Origin: Candidatus Omnitrophota bacterium
Lineage (GTDB): Bacteria > Hinthialibacterota > Hinthialibacteria > Hinthialibacterales > JAKPRU01
Direction: 5' to 3'
DNA: 20,255 nt
Assembly: GCA_029557025.1 (NCBI GenBank)
Contig: JAKPRU010000823.1
Span: 1 to 20,255, forward strand
Shown: positions 1 to 8,423 of the stretch, in pieces
Numbering within the stretch: position 1 is the stretch's first letter
Layout: each line of letters starts with the position of its first letter
Position numbers and translations under genes: made by a program
Notes under the pieces: generated by a model
Seen by the model: the letters and a program-made list of their open reading frames with translations, nothing else
Databases searched by the model: none
Told to the model about the DNA's origin: nothing

Positions 1-990
<990 letters not shown>

Positions 991-1029
991 CGTCCTCTTC
1001 CTTTGATTTTTATTGGAATGAGAATGACA

Positions 1030-1052
1030 GCCCGGTGAACATTCCTCCGGGC
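1030..1052 (-). other. Hairpin between tRNA-Thr and tuf
   Basis: GCCCGG at one end pairs with CCGGGC at the other (6 bp) around an 11-nt loop in the tRNA-tuf spacer. No T-run follows on the minus strand, so it does not look like an intrinsic terminator. It may mark the point where the tRNA is cut from the tuf mRNA, or shape the tuf leader; this is inference. Confidence 0.4.
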
Positions 1053-1076
1053 CGCTTGTATGTACCGTTACTGCAA

Positions 1077-1149
<73 letters not shown>

Positions 1150-1155
1150 AGATTC

Positions 1156-1193
1156 CGGGAGGAGTCTGATCCATAAAGACGGGTCTCCTCCCG
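1156..1193 (-). other. Leader hairpin upstream of tRNA-Thr
   Basis: CGGGAGGAG (1156-1164) pairs perfectly with CTCCTCCCG (1185-1193) around a 20-nt loop. Pairing of the outer ATTC/GAAT bases continues with one bulge. It lies between the predicted promoter and the tRNA 5' end, so it would sit in the transcript leader 6 nt from the mature tRNA 5' end. A role in processing is possible but not shown by the sequence. Confidence 0.45.
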
Positions 1194-1221
1194 AATCCAT
1201 GCCTTCATGTTAGAGTCAGAA

Positions 1222-1250
1222 TTGATACCATGCGAGGGTTCTCCAGTCAA
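1222..1250 (-). promoter_or_regulatory. Sigma-70 promoter for tRNA-Thr-tuf
   Basis: On the minus strand the -35 TTGACT (complement of 1245-1250) and the -10 TATCAA (complement of 1222-1227) are separated by 17 nt. Transcription would start near 1215 and run through the leader hairpin into the tRNA and tuf. The position and near-consensus -35 box make this the best promoter candidate for the unit. Confidence 0.6.
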
Positions 1251-1297
1251 GCAGAGAGCCGTTTCGTCTCATCAACAGGAGAGTACAGATTCTCGTC

Positions 1298-3700
1298 ATG
1301 GGACTTCTCGGAAACAGGTCATGGCAGTCGATTCTCCGTAACGGTGCGCCGTATTTACTCTGTTTCCTGTTTCTGGTTCTGCTGACCTGGCGTATTGTTT
1401 TCCTGGCGAATCAGCCGATGTTCGGCGATATTGCCTGTCAGTTTCTTCCATGGAAAGCCTACGCCCGTGAGAAGCTGTTCACCGGGCGGGTTCCACTGTG
1501 GAATCCCCATACGTACGGCGGCGCGCCGTTTCTTGCCAACCTGCAATCCGCGGTTTTTTATCCCCTGGATTTGATTCTATTCGCTTTTCCGCTGGAGTAT
1601 TTCTTTGGTCTTTCGCTGCTGCTTCATTTGTCGATCAACCTGTGGTTGACGATACGTCTTGGGCGGGCTTGCGGACTCTCCCTGTGGGCCGCCTCTCTTG
1701 CGGCGCTTGTTTATGCGTTGAACGGCTTCGTCATGATTCACATTATGGCGGGCAATCACCTGACCTACATTGCGATATCCTGGACACCGGCGCTGTTTCT
1801 TGCGGCGATCCGTGCGGTTCGCGCGTCCGCGCTTCGATGGCAGTATTGCGCCTGTTTTGCCTTCCTGATGTCCATGCAGATTCTGTGCGGGCATCCGCAA
1901 ATGGCTTTTTATGCGTTCTTTTTCACGGCGGTTTTTCTTGCGGGATACGGCGGACCGACCGGACAAGACCGGCTGGTTCGCGGTGTGGCGGCATTCGTTA
2001 TCGGGGGTGTGATTGCCGGGATCCTCTGCGCCTTTCAGATATTTCCCACGCTTGAGTATATCCCGCTTTCCGGTCGCAGGTCTGCCCTGTCGTTCGAGCA
2101 GGCAACGGAGTTCTCCTTTTCCTGGCATCGGATGATCAGCCTGTTTGCCGGTGAGTTTTTCGGTTCGCACGCTTGGGGGAATCACTGGGATCGGTTCTAT
2201 TACTGGTCATCGGCTTACGGGGGAGCGGTGACGCCTTTTCTGGCGATTCTGGGTGTGTGGAGTTGGCGCTCCAAGCGGTCTCTCCAGCTTGGATTGTTGC
2301 TTACGGCGATGCTTGCGCTGTTTCTGGCCTGCGGTCGTGACAATCCTTTTTATCACGTGGTTTTGGCATTGCCTGGATTCAAGTATTTCCGCGCGCCGGC
2401 AAAGTTTCTGCCGTGGATGATTCTTCCGATGGCGCTTTTTGCGGGACGGGGTTTGGACTGGCTGGTTTGTCATCTGCGATCCCTGAAAAGCGCGAAGAAA
2501 GGCTTACGCAACCTTGCTGTGCCTGCGCTTACGGTTTTTGTCGGGGTGTTCGGACTGTCCCTGGTTGTGAGATTTCGTGAGTTTCAATCCGCTCAGAACA
2601 TCTCCGTGGTTCGGATTGCCTCCCTGTTTGTCGCGGTCGGGTTTTTGTTTGTCGCCCTCTCGTGGTATGGGATGGGGCGGCAATTCCGGGTGTTTCGCGG
2701 TTCGGTTTTCGCGGTCGGGATGCTAATCCTGGTCGGCGCGGATTTGTGGTTATACGGATACAAATACGTGGATGGGTGCCTGGTTCCGTCGTATCGTGTG
2801 CGGGTTTGGCTGACTCCGCCGCCCGAAGCGCAGTTGTTGCAGAGCCTGGAGCGGCAATCGGGTCCTTTTCGAGTGGCGATGGTGGGGAACGTCCCGTTTC
2901 CGAATATGACGATCCCGTGGAATCTTATGGGACTGGGCGGATACGATCCCATGAGCCTGCGATTTACTATGGATCTGTTGGGTGCAAGCGAAGGCTGGGA
3001 ACCGGATCGGTTTGTGGATTCAGTGGAACTGAAACGAGCCGAGAGTCCGGTTTACGACCTTTTTGATGTTCGGTATCTCCTCTGCTCAAAAGACGCGAGT
3101 GAACTTTCCTTTAAGAAACTGTTCGACGGGCCGTATTTTCGTGTGTATGAGCGGGAACGCTCCCCCCGTGCGGTGCGATGGGTGGGATTAGAGCAAGTAG
3201 ATTACCGTCCGGACACTGTCTCCCTCAGACCACAGGAGGACCTTCTGCGGCTCACTTGGGATCGCCCGGAAATCAATTGTAATCCTATAGAAATCAGTAA
3301 CTTAGAAACAGATGATGTGGCAGGATCGGCGGATGTCCTGTCCTGGAAAGCACAAGAGATCCGGCTGCGATATAAGTCAACTCGGGAGGGCTGGCTGGTT
3401 CTTTCGCTGCCGTGGTATCCGGGCTGGACAGCATACATAGACGGGGAACGGGGAGAGTCCTCTGTGAGGGCAATGCATGCTTTGTCGGCGTTTCGTGTTC
3501 CAGCTGGGGAACATCAAGTTACTGTACGATTTCTGTCCGGTTCGTGGAGAATCGGGTGTATGGTCACCGCTGTGGGCCTGATCGGGGTGGTTGTCTGGTG
3601 TGTTTGGGCCTTGAAACGACAGAAGGGTAGGGAGCATGTGGATAAGTTTAATGAACTCAACCCGCCTTGTATTCCCCCCGATCTTCGGGGGGAAGGATAA
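1298..3700 (+). CDS. YfhO-family polytopic membrane protein (GT-C-like)
   Basis: An 800-residue integral membrane protein with many hydrophobic segments; the first is at about residues 18-37. Just after it, in the outer loop, comes the family pattern D44...QFLPW, then PLWNP (66-70) and GGAPFLANLQSAVFYP (74-89). This matches YfhO-type proteins, which resemble GT-C glycosyltransferases using lipid-linked sugars. D44 would be the acidic residue at the usual catalytic place. The hydrophobic block ends near residue 500. A soluble C-terminal part contains GWLVLSLPWYPGWTAYIDG (about 698-716) and the VPAGEHQVTVRF beta-strand, both typical of YfhO, before a last membrane helix. AGGAGAG (1277-1283) may be the ribosome binding site, at a rather long 14-nt spacing. 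The last residues, IPPDLRGEG, are encoded by an intergenic hairpin repeat. Likely envelope glycan modification; substrate unknown. Confidence 0.85.
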   Translation: MGLLGNRSWQSILRNGAPYLLCFLFLVLLTWRIVFLANQPMFGDIACQFLPWKAYAREKLFTGRVPLWNPHTYGGAPFLANLQSAVFYPLDLILFAFPLEYFFGLSLLLHLSINLWLTIRLGRACGLSLWAASLAALVYALNGFVMIHIMAGNHLTYIAISWTPALFLAAIRAVRASALRWQYCACFAFLMSMQILCGHPQMAFYAFFFTAVFLAGYGGPTGQDRLVRGVAAFVIGGVIAGILCAFQIFPTLEYIPLSGRRSALSFEQATEFSFSWHRMISLFAGEFFGSHAWGNHWDRFYYWSSAYGGAVTPFLAILGVWSWRSKRSLQLGLLLTAMLALFLACGRDNPFYHVVLALPGFKYFRAPAKFLPWMILPMALFAGRGLDWLVCHLRSLKSAKKGLRNLAVPALTVFVGVFGLSLVVRFREFQSAQNISVVRIASLFVAVGFLFVALSWYGMGRQFRVFRGSVFAVGMLILVGADLWLYGYKYVDGCLVPSYRVRVWLTPPPEAQLLQSLERQSGPFRVAMVGNVPFPNMTIPWNLMGLGGYDPMSLRFTMDLLGASEGWEPDRFVDSVELKRAESPVYDLFDVRYLLCSKDASELSFKKLFDGPYFRVYERERSPRAVRWVGLEQVDYRPDTVSLRPQEDLLRLTWDRPEINCNPIEISNLETDDVAGSADVLSWKAQEIRLRYKSTREGWLVLSLPWYPGWTAYIDGERGESSVRAMHALSAFRVPAGEHQVTVRFLSGSWRIGCMVTAVGLIGVVVWCVWALKRQKGREHVDKFNELNPPCIPPDLRGEG
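3672..3694. repeat. Perfect GC hairpin overlapping the 3' end of the YfhO gene
   Basis: TTCCCCCCGA (3672-3681) and TCGGGGGGAA (3685-3694) form a 10-bp perfect stem with a 3-nt TCT loop. It encodes the final residues of the YfhO-type protein up to the stop. No T-run follows, so it looks more like a dispersed repeat that supplied the stop codon than a classical terminator. It could still block 3' exonucleases. Confidence 0.6.
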
Positions 3701-3710
3701 GAGGGTTGAT

Positions 3711-3745
3711 TCCTCTCCGGAGGATTGGGGGAGGTCAGGTGGGGG
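3711..3745. repeat. Degenerate CTCTCC/GGAG...TTGGGGG intergenic repeat
   Basis: The element reads CTCTCC, then GGAGG, ATTGGGGGAGG and a G-rich tail. The same order (TCTCC, short loop, GGAGA, TTGGGGGGAG) recurs at 17842-17872, so the two look like members of one repeat family. The match is imperfect and judged by eye. Confidence 0.4.
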
Positions 3746-4144
3746 TTGACAAGTTCAGCAGGTTCAACTCCCTGTGTGTCTCTCCTGATCCTTGGGCGAA
3801 ATGATTTCCTGTAAAGCGCAGCGAGGATACGAGATAAAAGTGGTTGTGGAATGGATGTAAAGCTAGGCTTGCCAAACGGTTAGGTATATAATACAAGAAA
3901 GAGGTTTTGAATAACAAGGATTGCCCCGCATTGGCTTATTTGTTGGTATCATCAGCAATTTCAACGGCTTATGTATGAGTTGAGGGTCTTTGACCGGAAG
4001 TGGAATCGAACCGATTCTCGACGGACGCGGTTTTTGTATAAAATACATGTTACCGGAGGCAGGAGGCATTCGTTTACAGCCTGTGCGGAGGTGTAATCAT
4101 GTGAAAGGAGTAGAGCCGAAATAGGTCGGCTGCGCAGCAGAATC
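3746..4144. other. Gene-free spacer with a small inverted repeat upstream of the ECF sigma gene
   Basis: About 400 bp with no credible gene; the longest plus-strand reading frames checked are around 20 codons. The only clear structure is a perfect inverted repeat, GAATCG-AAC-CGATTC, at 4003-4017, about 130 bp before the sigma gene. It could be an operator or a hairpin, and it also resembles a tRNA T-arm by chance. A TATAAT occurs at 3887-3892 but has no -35 box at a suitable distance. TTGACC at 3990-3995 has only a poor -10 (GATTCT) 17 nt downstream. The promoter of the sigma operon is therefore not settled. Confidence 0.4.
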
Positions 4145-4879
4145 GTGAGCAGACAATCAGCAAGTATGACAGCGACTGCCGGATCGAACCTATGGGCGAG
4201 CACGCAGACCATGGAGCGAGCTTTGGAGAAAAGCGCCGAGGAGAGCGGCGGCAGGCTTGCATCCATGCCGCTGACGTTGCGGAACTTGCAGGGGCTTTCC
4301 GATGAAGAATTGATGATGGCCTGTCGGGTGGGAAGACAGGAGGCGCTTGAAGAACTCTATAAGCGCCATTACAGGCCCGTTTTTTCGTTTATCCTGCGTA
4401 TTGTGCAGGATCGGCAATTGGCGGAAGACTTGGTGCAGGAAACGTTTATGCGGGTGTATGGCAGCCGGGAACGCTGGGAGCCGAAATCGAAGTTTACGTC
4501 CTGGATGTACCGGATTGCCCGTAACCTCTGCATTGACGAAAAGCGTCGATATTGGAATCGACTGGTGCAACGGGACACCGATGCGCCCACCAATTCATCG
4601 GGGGATACCATGTCGGTGATTGACGCGACGATGGAGAAAGGGCCGGATGCGCGTCAGGAATATGCGGAGAGAGTGCATCAAGACATCATTATGCGCGCCA
4701 TCAACTCTCTCTCGCCGGACCAGAGGGAAGTGATTATTTTGAATAAGTATCAAGGGTTGTCATATCTCGAGATTGCCGAGATATTGAACGTCACCCCGGA
4801 ATCGATCAAACAACGCGCGTACCGGGCACATTTGAAACTGAGACAGATTCTCCGTCCATTGATGGAGGAATATCAATAA
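4145..4879 (+). CDS. ECF-type RNA polymerase sigma factor
   Basis: A group 4 (extracytoplasmic function) sigma-70 family factor, directing RNA polymerase to a dedicated set of promoters. Region 2 spans about residues 66-138: ALEELYKRHYRPVFSFILR, then the core-binding AEDLVQETFMRVY and the -10-recognising FTSWMYRIARNLCIDEKRR. A poorly conserved linker of about 40 residues follows, then region 4 (182-238) with LSPDQREVIILNKYQGLSYLEIAEIL and the helix-turn-helix NVTPESIKQRAYRAHLKLR. There is no sigma region 3. The GTG at 4145 gives 244 residues, longer than the usual ~180-200. ATGs at 4166, 4211 and 4265 are in frame; none has a strong Shine-Dalgarno sequence, so the first ~40 residues may not be translated. 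The anti-sigma gene starts 1 nt after the stop, implying translational coupling. Confidence 0.95.
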   Translation: MSRQSASMTATAGSNLWASTQTMERALEKSAEESGGRLASMPLTLRNLQGLSDEELMMACRVGRQEALEELYKRHYRPVFSFILRIVQDRQLAEDLVQETFMRVYGSRERWEPKSKFTSWMYRIARNLCIDEKRRYWNRLVQRDTDAPTNSSGDTMSVIDATMEKGPDARQEYAERVHQDIIMRAINSLSPDQREVIILNKYQGLSYLEIAEILNVTPESIKQRAYRAHLKLRQILRPLMEEYQ

Positions 4880-4880
4880 C

Positions 4881-5567
4881 ATGGACGAACATCCTTGCCG
4901 ATTCGATCAAGATCTTCTGTCGAGGTACGTATCCTGCGACTGCGATGCCGAGGAGCGGATGCGTGTCGAGCGGCATGTGCGGATCTGCCGGGATTGTCGT
5001 CGGAACCTGTACGAGTTCGAACAGGCCTGGAGCCTTTTGGAGGAATGGGAGGTTGATGAAGCGGAGATTCCTTATCAGCCGGAGACCCTGCGTGCGGGTC
5101 TGGAAGAGCGGTTTGGGACAGCCCGGAAGTCCTCCAGATGGTGGGATGTGATATCGTTCAGTTGGGGTTGGGGTGTTTTGCGGCCCATTCCAGTGGCCGC
5201 TGTGGTTGGGGTTTTGGCAGCCATTCTGGCCTGGTGGGACATGGATACGCTCACGGCTCCTTCGATGATGCAACCGCTTGAGACTCTTGCCGTTTTGAAA
5301 CCGACACCGGCGCTCGAACCGACTCCGGCGTTGGAACCGACACAGGGATCGGCGGTAAGGGTAAAAGAAGAAGTGGATATTGCAAAAGAACTTGAGCAAA
5401 TCAACCAGAGCGCCGAAAGAATCCGTACACTCCAGAATTTCACCGGGATCAGAACGAAAGGGAACTACGAGGACTTCCGTTCTCAGCTGAATAATCCTTC
5501 TCTGCCACTCCCCGTTTTCCGCCCGCAGACGGATATCGCGATGGTTTCCCTATCGGGTCGACTGTGA
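4881..5567 (+). CDS. Membrane-anchored zinc-binding anti-sigma factor (ZAS type)
   Basis: A 228-residue protein expected to hold the upstream ECF sigma factor at the inner membrane until a signal arrives. The N-terminal cytoplasmic part has H32-x3-C36-x2-C39 (HVRICRDC), the zinc motif of ZAS-domain anti-sigma factors, with further cysteines at 19 and 21. One hydrophobic segment (about 102-119, PIPVAAVVGVLAAILAWW) should cross the membrane. The remainder would be periplasmic. It begins with two and a half copies of a PTPALE repeat (141-155) and ends in a helical stretch rich in Glu, Gln and Arg. ATG 4881 follows the sigma stop by 1 nt, with GGAGG at 4864-4868 inside the sigma gene. Position and motif agree; the inducing signal cannot be read from the sequence. 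Confidence 0.88.
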   Translation: MDEHPCRFDQDLLSRYVSCDCDAEERMRVERHVRICRDCRRNLYEFEQAWSLLEEWEVDEAEIPYQPETLRAGLEERFGTARKSSRWWDVISFSWGWGVLRPIPVAAVVGVLAAILAWWDMDTLTAPSMMQPLETLAVLKPTPALEPTPALEPTQGSAVRVKEEVDIAKELEQINQSAERIRTLQNFTGIRTKGNYEDFRSQLNNPSLPLPVFRPQTDIAMVSLSGRL

Positions 5568-5596
5568 TTTTTCGATTGACGACGCATAAGACCTGG

Positions 5597-5616
5597 ATTC
5601 CGGCTTTCGCCGGAAT
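5597..5616. repeat. ATTCCGGC-TTTC-GCCGGAAT hairpin repeat
   Basis: A perfect 8-bp stem with a 4-nt loop lies between the anti-sigma gene and the HtrA-like gene. It is followed by GACGGATAGAGGCCGGGATGACG, in which part of the repeat (CCGGGATGACG against CCGGAATGACG) recurs. Sequences of the form TGGATTCC-hairpin-GGAATGACG are common dispersed intergenic repeats in many bacteria. No T-run follows, so termination is doubtful and read-through into the next gene is possible. Confidence 0.6.
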
Positions 5617-5697
5617 GACGGATAGAGGCCGGGATGACGTTGAGGGGGATTCGGGTTTATGAGGGAATAACAGTTATCGGATAGTCCGCAGATCCAT

Positions 5698-5705
5698 GGA
5701 GAGGA
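5698..5705 (+). promoter_or_regulatory. Ribosome binding site that fixes the start of the HtrA-like gene
   Basis: GGAGAGGA lies 8 nt before ATG 5714. The in-frame ATG at 5696 lies upstream of it with no such sequence in front. The 5714 start also places the hydrophobic signal segment directly at the N-terminus. Confidence 0.6.
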
Positions 5706-5713
5706 CCTGGCTG

Positions 5714-6877
5714 ATGATTCGTGTGTTGATCGCAGCGACAGTGATTTTTACTCTCACCCAAACGGGACAGACCCAGGGTGCGCCGGTGGATTATTCTCAG
5801 GTGTATCAGGACGTGCGAGGGGGGGCTGTGCGAATCACGGCCAAACTGGTTCCGGGCGCGGACGAACAGAAACTGGGGCAGGATACGGCCGAACTGGTCC
5901 AGTTCCTCAAGAGTTTCAGTGACTCCCTCTCCCAGCAACAGTTTCAGCCGATTCGTGTGATTGACTTCTGGCAGAGCTGGTATGAGCGGTTTAACGCGGT
6001 TCACAATAGTTTCCTTGAAATGGTGGGGCGGCGGGGACAGGAGGGCAATCCGGTTTACAACAGTATCGGTATTGTAGTGGATCGAGACGGATTGATTGTC
6101 TCCAGTAACGCCTCCATTCTCTGCTCAACCAGTGTGATGGGCCTGGAGGTCTACGACGCGAATCAGACCGTGTATGATGCGACGGTGACAGCGGTGGATA
6201 CAATCACGAATATCGCGCTGGTCAAAGCGTTCGGGGCGCGGTTTGATCGGGTGATCTCCATTACACCGGCAGTGGAGTTGCCACCTGCCGGCACGCCGAT
6301 TTTCTCTATTCAACATTGTTACACTCCCAAACAAATGACCCCGGTCCCGGGGACCATCGGGAACAGCGGATTCAATGGGTACGGATATCAACTGAATGTG
6401 TTGCGGGCCTATCACGAGGAGTATTTCCAGGCCCTCATGTCGGTTTATCATGACAGCGAGGGAGCGCCGATTTTCGATTTACAGGGGAATCTGCTGGGTC
6501 TTCTGGCGCTGGACTATCGCCTGGCCCCGTATCCCGGTGTCGCGTTCGCCGTTCCCGACTGGATGGTTGCCGATGTGGCCACGGACCTGATTTTGTATGG
6601 GAAACGGGAGCGGGGCGGTTTGGGGTTGGAGTTTGACTGGCAGACTCTGAAGGTCACCGGTGTGGAGAAAGGCGGGGCCGCGGAACGGGCCGGAATTGAG
6701 GTCGGCGATATTATCGAATCATTCAATGGGGTTCCGATCAACAGCGGCATTCATTTGTTTTACCAAGTGCTTAAGACTCGGCCGAACCAGCATGTTCAAA
6801 TTCGTGTGCGTCGGCAACAGGAAGCCCGTCAGATCGTCATCAGCATGGATAATACGGTTTCAAACTCCGGGATTTGA
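5714..6877 (+). CDS. Exported HtrA-like PDZ protein with apparently lost protease triad
   Basis: A 387-residue protein beginning MIRVLIAATVIFTLTQTGQT, a signal peptide with probable cleavage near residues 20-24, so it should be periplasmic or membrane-tethered. A helical region (about 45-110) precedes a trypsin-like fold of HtrA type, followed by one PDZ domain (about 300-380: LGLEFDWQTLKVTGVEKGGAAERAGIEVGDIIESFNG). By hand alignment to DegP, the catalytic His in TNNHV becomes Ala133 (SSNAS). The Asp in SDIALL becomes Asn166 (TNIALV), and the Ser in GNSGGP/GNSGAP becomes Glu249 (DSEGAPIF). All three triad positions therefore seem replaced; Ser248 is adjacent to the expected site, leaving slight doubt. 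It follows a sigma/anti-sigma pair, so a binding or sensing role in envelope stress is the natural guess. Its last 18 bp overlap the convergent ATP-grasp gene. Confidence 0.85.
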   Translation: MIRVLIAATVIFTLTQTGQTQGAPVDYSQVYQDVRGGAVRITAKLVPGADEQKLGQDTAELVQFLKSFSDSLSQQQFQPIRVIDFWQSWYERFNAVHNSFLEMVGRRGQEGNPVYNSIGIVVDRDGLIVSSNASILCSTSVMGLEVYDANQTVYDATVTAVDTITNIALVKAFGARFDRVISITPAVELPPAGTPIFSIQHCYTPKQMTPVPGTIGNSGFNGYGYQLNVLRAYHEEYFQALMSVYHDSEGAPIFDLQGNLLGLLALDYRLAPYPGVAFAVPDWMVADVATDLILYGKRERGGLGLEFDWQTLKVTGVEKGGAAERAGIEVGDIIESFNGVPINSGIHLFYQVLKTRPNQHVQIRVRRQQEARQIVISMDNTVSNSGI

Positions 6878-8410
6878 TACAAGTCGCCACAGGTGACGGG
6901 TTACTCCCGGTTCGGCCTTTTTCCCCGGTTGGGGGATGAATTCAGAATGAGTTAATCCGGCAGGGCGGGGATTCGCGTCCAGCACTTGTGCATCCAGTTT
7001 TTCGCTTGTCGATAGTTCCAATTTCAAGTCCACTCCCACAAGAGCCAAGTCCGGGAAGGCTTTGGCGGCGGACTCGGCAATTCCGCAGATTCGAGTCAGC
7101 CTATCCGCATCCCACTCGATCTTGCGACCTTCGGGACCATACAGACTCTCCATCGCTCCCCGGCTGAATTTCCGGATTGTCCCGCCCCGTGATGCGGAAG
7201 ACACCATGGATTGCTCATCGCCCGCGACCTGCAAGTAGCCGCTCTCTGCGCGGTGTCGTTGACCGTCGAAACTGACATTGAGCCGCAAATCGCAAACATG
7301 TCCCGTCATATCTCCAGCCGCATGAAAACGGACATTGCCCACCCATTCACGCACAATGGCGTCATCTTCTGTGAGAATCTGCCGAACCATGGAGATCGCA
7401 TCCGAATCCCGCTCGGGTTCAAGAATCAGGCTATTTACGCTACGACCCTCGGTTCCCGAATCAGGTTGCACGGCGCACAGGAGAGAGTGTTTCCGAGAGT
7501 TTTCTCGGAACTCTCTTAAAATGGATTGAACCATTGCCGGTGAACTCTGTGCCGGGATGAGGACTGTTCTGGGAGTGGGAACAGCGGCGTGTTTCCACAG
7601 ATCGTAACAGGCGATCTTACTGTCGGCGGTTTCGGCTGCGTGGCGATAGGGATTGAGTTGGAGAATCCCGCGCCGGGTGGCTGCCTCGGATACCTCGCGA
7701 TGGGCGGTGGGAGAGGCGCACAGAACAAGAATTGCGCAGACCGACAGCGGCGGATCGCAGTCGGTCTCGATGAGCGCGTACCCGGCGGGATCGTAGAATG
7801 CGGCGCGTGTGGGTCTGCACTGCTCATCCAGCCAGGCGATATGGGATGCGCACACTTGCCATTGCGGTTCGCCGAATGTTTCCAGGTTGTAGACACAGGC
7901 ATCCACAAACAGCGGGAAGCATTCATTCATTATGTTGGGGAATGCCTCGAAAACGACGAGGACAACGGGTTTCTCACTGACAACGCGGCGATACTTCGCA
8001 GCGGGAAGGATACTCGGACAGACCCGCAATTCCGGCGCGGAACGCTGCCCGAGCAACTGTTCCCAAACGAGGAAGGTCATTCGTCGGCGATATCTTTCCG
8101 AGTGGATTTGCTCCAGGTCTTCCGGTGAAAACTCGGCGGCATGATCCTGTTTCAGAATGCGCAACAGGTCTTCCAGGTCTTGGTCCCAGATATTCCGGAT
8201 GAAGGAATTCAGTGTCTCGAAACCGGAGCCGGAGCCGGCATCGGCGATATCCGGGTGAATGTCGGGGATTTCCTGTTTTACGCAGCGCAACAGGGCATAT
8301 TTGAGTACAAGGGAGAGGTCCGAATTGGACAGGGGATCGGACGGCTTTCTTCCGATGGATTCCGCTGTGTCGGTATAAGCCTCCAAAATAATGTTTCGCG
8401 GATTGTTCAT
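6860..8410 (-). CDS. ATP-grasp fold protein, probable carboxylate-amine ligase-like
   Basis: A 516-residue protein, without signal peptide, whose C-terminal half follows the order of ATP-grasp ligases. It shows DSK265...YDLWKHAAVPTPRTVLIPA, the glycine loop AVQPDSGTEGRSV (about 313-325), VREWVGNVR (hinge), DLRLNVSFDG (374-383), SRGG (407-410), GVDLKLEL (459-466) and DANPRP (478-483). Such enzymes join a carboxylate to an amine or thiol through an acyl-phosphate. Two positions differ from the common pattern: the lysine of VKP is Gln315, and the metal-binding E-x-N is D478-x-N480. The N-terminal ~250 residues are not recognised. ATG 8410 has no clear Shine-Dalgarno sequence, and a hairpin repeat lies 14 bp upstream of it. 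The gene stands alone, divergent from ribF and convergent with the HtrA-like gene. Substrate unknown. Confidence 0.75.
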   Translation of the reverse strand: MNNPRNIILEAYTDTAESIGRKPSDPLSNSDLSLVLKYALLRCVKQEIPDIHPDIADAGSGSGFETLNSFIRNIWDQDLEDLLRILKQDHAAEFSPEDLEQIHSERYRRRMTFLVWEQLLGQRSAPELRVCPSILPAAKYRRVVSEKPVVLVVFEAFPNIMNECFPLFVDACVYNLETFGEPQWQVCASHIAWLDEQCRPTRAAFYDPAGYALIETDCDPPLSVCAILVLCASPTAHREVSEAATRRGILQLNPYRHAAETADSKIACYDLWKHAAVPTPRTVLIPAQSSPAMVQSILREFRENSRKHSLLCAVQPDSGTEGRSVNSLILEPERDSDAISMVRQILTEDDAIVREWVGNVRFHAAGDMTGHVCDLRLNVSFDGQRHRAESGYLQVAGDEQSMVSSASRGGTIRKFSRGAMESLYGPEGRKIEWDADRLTRICGIAESAAKAFPDLALVGVDLKLELSTSEKLDAQVLDANPRPAGLTHSEFIPQPGKKAEPGVTRHLWRLVSNPGV

Positions 8411-8423
8411 GGTGTTGTACTGT

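Noticed and set aside
1577..2185. Minus-strand frame inside the YfhO-family gene
   Set aside because: It is a shadow frame with low-complexity basic sequence; the plus frame has family motifs and membrane segments.
3869..3892. TTGCCA ... TATAAT as promoter of the sigma operon
   Set aside because: The -10 is perfect but the spacer is only 12 nt and no other -35 lies at 16-18 nt; the distance to the sigma start is about 250 bp.
3990..4017. tRNA 3' end or attachment-site remnant on the minus strand (GGTTCGATTCC)
   Set aside because: The surrounding bases do not give a paired T-stem in tRNA register, no matching 5' acceptor half is found nearby, and no integrase gene is present.
7589..8128. Plus-strand frame inside the ATP-grasp gene
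   Set aside because: It is a shadow of the minus-strand gene, with no start signals and no domain resemblance; the minus frame carries the ordered ATP-grasp motifs.
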